Source: Priapulus caudatus | Lineage: Eukaryota; Priapulida; Priapulimorpha; Priapulimorphida; Priapulidae | Assembly: GCF_000485595.1 (NCBI RefSeq) | Contig: NW_014578333.1 | Coordinates: 25,804 to 70,947, forward strand | Direction of reading: 5' to 3' | DNA length: 45,144 bases | Shown: piece by piece, positions 39,801-45,144 of the stretch | How positions within the stretch are numbered: the stretch's first letter is position 1 | How the letters are laid out: each line of letters opens with the position of its first letter | The notes under the pieces: generated by a model | What the model was told of the DNA's origin: nothing | The model's database searches: none | The model's input: only the letters and a program-made list of their open reading frames with translations | Translations under genes and position numbers: made by a program

Positions 39801-42377
39801 AACAGTACCTTCATTTAATACCATTGTAATATAGTTTGCTTTACAATATAGACACGGCTTAGTTCACTGTTTGAGATTGTCAGACGTTGGTCAGTGTGTG
39901 CGTTTATTTGACGCTGCAAGCGTGTGTGGTTGTGTATGCCGCGCGTGCTACGCAGGCCGTATATAGTACGCGATCGATCGATCGTGTACATCAAAAGCCG
40001 CCGCGTCACGCGTGGCCTTGAGGCTAGTTTTCCCTGTCCATAGAGTTGCAATGGATCGCGAGCCCTGACTGGAGTATCTATTCTAGCCCAACTCTTGTTT
40101 CAGTAGCCAATGAGAATGCAGCTTTCATACACCCTTCGTCGTATCTTAAAACAATGGCAGACCTTTTAAGGGTGTGATTTTTAGTGGAGCTCTCCATCAT
40201 GCCTCTTAAGGGTGTGATTTTTTAATGGAGCTTTCCATCATGCCTCTTAAGGGTGTGATTATGGAGCGTGAAAAGTCCCCCTATGGTGTTCTAGGGGAGT
40301 CATTAGTAGTCCTCCTGTACTTTTCAAATCTGAAAGCCTGGTATATCGTGGGTTATTTGTGTGTTCGTATGGCGTATGTCGCTGGCGGAGGTATGCACCC
40401 CGTGAGTGCACTCTGTCTAGTTAATACTTGTGCCCAGTTTTGTGAGTCCTTAAAATAACAATATATTGTGGCCTTTGGTTTTTATGTGGGTGTTTTGATT
40501 TATTGTGGTTATATTTGTTTAGGTGAGGCTGCCCCCAGAAGTCAACAGGATTCTCTATGTGAGAAATCTACCATACAAAATTACTGCAGAGGAAATGTAT
40601 GACATCTTTGGAAAATATGGTGCGATTCGGCAGATTAGAGTGTGAGTATTCCATTTGTGACTTGTTCAGTATTTCATATTGTATAGCACAATAGTCTGAC
40701 AACATTCCACATAGAAATCAAATCATGCTCATAAATTAACGAATATCATCGAATCAAACAATCGGTGTATCAGCATTAACTTGCTTTGTTATATGGGCAG
40801 GGGTATTATTCAGTTTATTTTTACAAAGTTGCCGTCAATAATTTCTAATTTATAAGCCATCTAAAAGGATGAAAGTACTGCATATGTGGTTTGTTCATCA
40901 GTACATGATATGTCAAATGCAAAAAAGTTGAAAATAAAAATTGCATTCCTTCGATGAAAAGCTGCCATAAATGGTCGGATACACAGACTTCCATTTCTAG
41001 ATTGCCACATAAAAATGTCCCAAAAACGACATGCCTAATGACATAGCTCAAACAAGCCTTATGAATTGATAAATATAGTTTGGAAAATGTTAAGAAACTA
41101 CGATGTCCGTTCATTCAAAATTTACGTAAGCGTGTGCAGATGACACAGCAACAGCGTCACATAAGTTCAGATAAGTGCATGCTTACTAATCTGTGATCAT
41201 AATTTCAAATTACTTCATGCAATGTTCAATGAAATTACACACATGATGAGTGTGACATCCTTATCTGATGCGGGGTTTCTTATACATAAGAGGCACAGTG
41301 GCGCACCGCTGTTGTCAAATATAACATCGCCATTGTGAAAATGGTTTCAGGGTGCCTCAAATGCAGTCTAAGACATTCAACTGCTTAAAATTTAGCTGGG
41401 GGAGACTCCCCAGAACCCCCCGCGTCCGCCTGCAGCGTTTGTAGGTGTGCCTTTGAATCCATCATGCGCGTTTTTTTCAAACTGGCCATTACCTCCTTTG
41501 TCTAATTTTCCCTCAGAAGAATCCTTGTGATGACAATCTGGGAATGCGAAGAGTGACCAAGGCAGCATTTGTGTTGATTCTATTGATTCTATGTGGTCAA
41601 AATATTTTTATACAAACATGCTTCAATAGAACACTATTTTGATTCGATGCATTATTGGCTATTGGGGAAGGTAGTTTTAATTGATTAGCATTTAAAACAC
41701 GAATTAATCTACAACTTAATAATATTTAATTTCAATTAAAATTATAACAAAATTAATTATATAAATCCAATACTCTATGCATGTGTAAAACCTATTTGTT
41801 GTTCTGTTTAGAGGCACAACACCAGAAACAAAAGGAACAGCATTTGTGGTATACGAAGACATATTTGATGCCAAAAATGCTTGTGATCATCTCTCTGGAT
41901 TCAACGTGTGCAATAGATATCTCGTTGTCTTATACTACCAACCAAAAAAGGTGCGTGTTACGGAGAAAATCTTTAAACATGCGCGTGATTAAATTTAAAA
42001 TGTTGTTGTCTGCTCTAGATATGCTAGTTTATTTTCATTTCAGTTATTAATTTGTCATAATGTCATGCATTTACCTATTTGTTAGTTTAGTAAATTAATT
42101 CCTAATATTGCTAGAAGCTTCATAAAAATGAGCATGAGAGAAAATGTTGAGTTTGTATCTAGAAATGCAGTAAGTATATCAAATCAGACTATTTGTTGTC
42201 ATGTATGTGTTTATTATTTTGTATAGGATTTTCTTTTATGGATCTGTTTCTGAGTGAGTTGTTCTTTAATATTGGGATGTTATTCTGTAGGCTTTCAAGA
42301 AGATGGATCAGGATAAAAAGAAGGAAGAGTTGGATAAAATGAAGACGAAATTTGGAGTTAGCACAGATGAGAAGTAA
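36831..42377 (+). CDS. SF3B6: SF3B6 (SF3b14/p14), U2 snRNP branch-site RRM protein
   Basis: SF3B6 is an SF3b-complex subunit of the U2 snRNP. It binds SF3B1 and lies close to the branch-point adenosine in the nucleus. Four exons, 36831-36854, 40523-40641, 41812-41950 and 42291-42377, join in phase to a complete 122-aa protein (human 125). It holds one RRM: RNP2 LYVRNL (residues 19-24), with Tyr20 at the position of human Tyr22, the residue reported to contact the branch adenosine, and RNP1-like KGTAFVVY (55-62). The blocks [36 protein letters not shown] and NRYLVVLYY are almost identical to human. The tail is Lys/Glu-rich and ends STDEK. The start is the first Met of MAMQ, as in human. Intron 1 is 3.7 kb and full of repeats. 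Confidence 0.98.
37280..37775. mobile_element. MITE with 56-bp TIRs and a telomere-like core array
   Basis: TIRs GCTGTTGCTGCTGCAACGG... (37280-37335) and the near-exact inverse (37720-37775), 496 bp overall. Inside lies a degenerate TTAGGG array (about 37404-37461) and further GTTAGGGTTAACG pieces near 37590. The flanks are AATAATAA-rich, so an 8-bp TAATAATA duplication is possible but not provable. The TIRs are unrelated to those of 16618-16915. Confidence 0.9.
38534..38571 (+). repeat. (CAT)n(CAA)n microsatellite
   Basis: Four CAT units then eight or so CAA units. Confidence 0.95.
38835..39201. mobile_element. hAT-like MITE, TIR CAGGGGTCGAAATTCGC
   Basis: 367-bp element with inverted ends CAGGGGTCGAAATTCGCT and AGCGAATTTCGACCCCTG. 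The flanks GTTACTAA (38827-38834) and GTTACCGA (39202-39209) match at 6 of 8 positions, consistent with an aged 8-bp duplication. It belongs to the same family as 8713-9208 by its ends, but the interior differs. Confidence 0.87.
39285..39360 (+). repeat. Dispersed repeat segment (GGAGTTGGAGGAGGTTATGT)
   Basis: CCAACGGAGTTGGAGGAGG followed by TTATGTTTTCGC and a GTGTGTTTGTGTG tract. I recall this motif (GGAGGTTATGTTTTCG plus a GTTTGTTTGT run) from repeats in several invertebrate genomes; this recall is unchecked. Confidence 0.45.
40161..40262 (+). repeat. Tandem repeat, ~45-bp unit, about 2.3 copies
   Basis: Unit (T)TTAAGGGTGTGATTTTT followed by (A)TGGAGCTCTCCATCATGCCTC. The copies differ by one inserted T/A and a C/T change; the last copy breaks off after GGGTGTGATTATGGAGC. 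Confidence 0.9.
40523..40641 (+). CDS. SF3B6: SF3B6 exon 2 (VRLPPEVNR...RQIR)
   Basis: Acceptor ATATTTGTTTAG, donor GT|GTGAGT, phase 0 to 2. It carries RNP2 and the first half of the RRM. Confidence 0.98.
40642..41811 (+). other. SF3B6 intron 2
   Basis: Mostly AT-rich. A segment at about 41380-41450 (GGGGGAGACTCCCCAGAACCCCC) looks like the end of a dispersed repeat. No gene seen. Confidence 0.65.
41812..41950 (+). CDS. SF3B6: SF3B6 exon 3 ([11 protein letters not shown]...YYQPKK)
   Basis: Acceptor GTTCTGTTTAG, donor AAG|GTGCGT, phase 2 to 0. It carries the RNP1-like strand and the second RRM half. Confidence 0.98.
42291..42377 (+). CDS. SF3B6: SF3B6 exon 4 ([11 protein letters not shown]...DEK stop)
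   Basis: Acceptor TTATTCTGTAG, 28 codons then TAA at 42375-42377. Charged helical tail as in human. Confidence 0.98.
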   Translation, partial: AFKKMDQDKKKEELDKMKTKFGVSTDEK

Positions 42378-43885
42378 CCTGAATAATGATAACTACTATA
42401 TAGGGGTAAAAAATATGAGATAAAATGTATGATAGTCTGACATTACAAATATAGGTTCAAAATATTTACCAGGTTTCATTACACTATTGAAACTATAGCG
42501 TACATATTCTTAGCCCATATACGTGATGTGGAAAAACAGGTAACATAACTAGAATCTGAGCTTGGCTAAAGTTTAGCAGAAATGTGTATTTGTTTGTCAC
42601 AAATTTTTCAATATGTGTAGAAAATATGGTATGATAGATATCTGGACTGCAGATTAAATGATATGAAGTTTCAATGCATTCCAAAGATTCCAAATCGAGG
42701 ATCTATCGAGTCCTTTGTTATAGTTCCAGCGTATTTTTTTTGGAATTCTGCCAAGCATTATAATTTCAAAGTAATATGACTTGACAAAATTATGTTACAA
42801 ACTCCTGTTCACATCATGCACTGGTCAGTCCATCTCTCTCCATCATTCTTCATCTCTCTCTCTCTCGCTCTCGCTCTCCGTCGATCTTCGTTTCTCCTAC
42901 TCTTGCTGTTGTTCCCATCTCTGTCTCTCTTCCTTCGTCTCTCTTGCTCTCTTGTCTGCTCTCCGTTTCGCTCTCACCAGTTTTCTTGCCAGCGGTGTAC
43001 CCAGCGACTCTTGTGTCTTATGGCCCGTAGATCGGCATAGTGGAGTATCTTACGTTGCGTCTGCAAAGGAATACCCCGGTTTTGGACTGTCACTGGCTCC
43101 AAAATGTAACGTTGACGTACGCTTGATATGTATGAATAAAGAAGGAATCCAACCTTGTGTATTAAACTGCTTAAACATTAATATCTGACACACAGTGTAG
43201 TCACATCTTGCACAGAGAGACAAAGAAACGCGCACACGCGCGTAAACGCGTGTGCTTACTCCCGCGACCACAACCAGACTCCCGACTCCTATATCTCTCT
43301 TCTATCTCCTCCTCAATCTCTTCTAACCGCCTATATATTACCGCCAAAACCCATACATCCTGAGCGCACATGTCACCCGTTCTCCCAGACTGCGTCCTAC
43401 CTCCATTTCACAATAACCCTAGAAACGCCCGATCTAAAACACGTTTATCATTCTCCGTATAACATCATTCTAGCCGCACAAGATGCGCGACGCTCTGTCT
43501 ACATAGACTACTACTAAATCAACCCCCAGCCTAGCCTCGCTGACTAATTCATGCAACATTTGTAAAACATGTTACATTATCATCAAACATGTCAAAGAAC
43601 AGATACTGTAAATATTCATCTTTTCCACTGTAAATAGTAATTGTAAAAGAATGTTTTGTGTAGTTTATTGCTATTAGCCTACATTGACAACTTGTTGATG
43701 TATTGTATGCTCGTTTATCATGTCATATGTAAAATCAAGCACCAGCCAGGCTATCCAAGTTGTACTAATTTTGCAACTGTATTCATATTGCACAATGTAC
43801 ATTTAATAAAAATGTAGAATCTGTTGCAAACTAGATATTGTTTTTTGGAAAATATGGTATGAAAGGGTAGTGTGCTTCAATTTTT
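42378..43885 (+). other. SF3B6 downstream region
   Basis: Presumed 3' UTR and flank. AATAAA occurs at about 43135-43140 and 43804-43809; neither is close to the stop. It has a CTCT/CGCTCT-rich tract (42835-42880) and a hairpin GCACACGCG...CGCGTGTGC (about 43231-43254). No coding exon recognised. Confidence 0.6.
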
Positions 43886-45040
43886 AGCTCATCTGACATA
43901 GTCAGATGCAGCTTGTAGAATCGCATGATCGTCCGTCCCTCCGTGCGAGCGTCCGTCCGTCAACAGTTGGGCACAAATCTTAACCGCTCGACGTACGGTT
44001 ACGATATTTGGAACGTAATGGTAAATGGTAAATGGTAATCCGAAAACGAGTTGGGATGTCGAAGCTGGGGGGTAAAGGTCAAAGGTCAAGAGGTGTAAAA
44101 GAAGGGGGAACATTCACTACCTTAACTTAAAGTATAGGGAGAAATGCAGAATTGCGGCACAAATCTAAATGGCTCGACCTAGGCTTGTGATGAGTCGGTG
44201 TATAGCATCATGGTAGGAAAAGCCATCACTGTGCCGAATTGGAGGTCACAGGTCAAAGTCAATGGGGCACAGGGGCAGATTTTAGACATTTTCTGAGACA
44301 TGGTCTGACGGAGCGATTGAAAAACTTTTTTGTTTCAGGCGTGACCTAGCATTTTTATTGCTTTATTGAAGGACTATGAATGTACTTCTGCTGACGATGG
44401 CGAAGAGTAAGTGTCGGATAACCTTTTGACCCTCAAGAGGAGGTGTTAAACATGGATTTGTTTAAATGTCTGTTAGAAAGATTTGACTGGCCGGTTTGCT
44501 AGTAGAATCTATACATGCCTGGATGTAGTGAAGCTCACAATGTCACAGTGAAATTTCAAAAGCTAAATTTGGTTGAAGAAGGTTTATGCTTGCTTAAATC
44601 GTATAATTTCTATGGCATTCTGTACTGTCAGTATGTTACATGTAACCTATGCCACTGCAGTGCATGTGTGTGGTACTGTGTAGTTTTGGCCTGCGTAATT
44701 GGTTACAGGTGGCAGCTCTCTATTGCAGCCTGTAGGCTTGCCGTAGGTAAATGGATGAGGGCTTACCTAATCTCGTCTTGCAAATAGTTGTTGCTACTAA
44801 CGTACGTGGAGCTTCCATCTTAATCTGAACACTTAAACGTACGCGCCGCATCTCGTGGCATACTTTCATAACGATCCCAAGCGAACATTCCTTTGAGAAG
44901 GTTCCTGATACCATCCCTGTGCCTGCCAACTGTTTCGGCGTGTAGGTGAACACATTGTACTAACAGGGTTTACTAGAATCCCACGCGACGTCGCACACAG
45001 AGTCACGCGTAACGTAGACGGTAGATGAGCGCGTGTCGCT
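43886..45040 (+). mobile_element. ~1.15-kb dispersed element, copy 2 (inverse of 26702-27853)
   Basis: It starts with hairpin AGCTCATCTGAC-ata-GTCAGATGCAGCT, then ATCGCATGATCGTCCGTCC and GTCAACAGTTGGGCACAAAT, and continues through the shared blocks to about 45040. The right end GCGCTCATCTACCGTC/GCGACA is less well defined. Reading frames in both copies (about 26790-27017 and 44720-44953) are interrupted and share only short stretches, so no protein is claimed. Confidence 0.85.
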
Positions 45041-45144
45041 GCCCGCGGGACTTGTTATGCTCACTGACGTAGTGCGGCGTGCAGCTTAGCTAGAATCGGC
45101 ATGAATCGTGCCGTGCGCCGTCTGTCAAACAGTTGGGCGAGCAG
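45041..45144. other. Right edge, nothing recognised
   Basis: GC-richer sequence to the end of the window; too short to assign. Confidence 0.6.

Larger units (their letters stand above)
36855..40522 (+). other. SF3B6 intron 1, repeat-filled
   Basis: It contains the MITE at 37280-37775, a CAT/CAA microsatellite at 38534-38571, the hAT-like MITE at 38835-39201, the repeat at 39285-39360, a GC-rich repeat-like segment (about 39520-40060, GCGCGATCGCGCTCGCGC) and tandem repeats at 40161-40262. In 37880-38520 nothing is recognised. Confidence 0.75.

Noticed and set aside
44720-44953. 77-residue frame similar to one at 26790-27017
   Set aside because: Similarity reflects the shared DNA repeat; the frames shift relative to each other and contain no recognisable domain.

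Overview
This is a piece of an animal nuclear genome: spliced genes with GT-AG introns, many microsatellites, TTAGGG arrays and dense non-autonomous transposons. All three recognisable genes are conserved in animals, and TPD52 is a metazoan family. The repeat style (terminal-inverted-repeat MITEs, Helitrons, repeats with AGCTCA hairpin ends) suits a marine invertebrate, possibly a sponge or other early-branching lineage, but the sequence alone does not settle the taxon.

Layout. (1) 1-543: minisatellite and repeat debris upstream of the first visible RPN2 exon. (2) 544-10567, + strand: RPN2 (ribophorin II, a subunit of oligosaccharyltransferase), 15 coding exons recovered through the stop codon; only the short first coding exon is not found. 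(3) 10568-14501: convergent intergenic region, repeats only. (4) 14502 to about 36601, - strand: a TPD52-family gene spread over about 20 kb. Seven coding exons are recovered, two of them phase-0 microexons of 24 and 21 nt that each encode an RRxSW peptide. Its introns hold most of the mobile DNA: a MITE with a TTAGGG core, a dead Ty3/gypsy pol, nested MITEs, a TIR element, two head-to-tail Helitrons and a foldback palindrome split by a solo LTR. (5) 36831-42377, + strand: SF3B6 (SF3b14/p14), complete in four exons, 122 aa, divergent from the TPD52-like gene. (6) 42378-45144: downstream repeats, including an inverted copy of an element also found at 26.7-27.9 kb.

The three genes work in unrelated processes (ER N-glycosylation, vesicle trafficking, pre-mRNA splicing), so nothing suggests a functional cluster. 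The most unusual content is the splicing structure at the 3' end of the TPD52-like gene and the repeats: two unrelated MITEs with telomere-type cores, a small family of near-perfect palindromes, abutting Helitrons, and a solo LTR with a clean target duplication inside a palindrome arm. Exon boundaries come from reading splice sites, codon phase and similarity to families I know; no alignment or transcript data were available.
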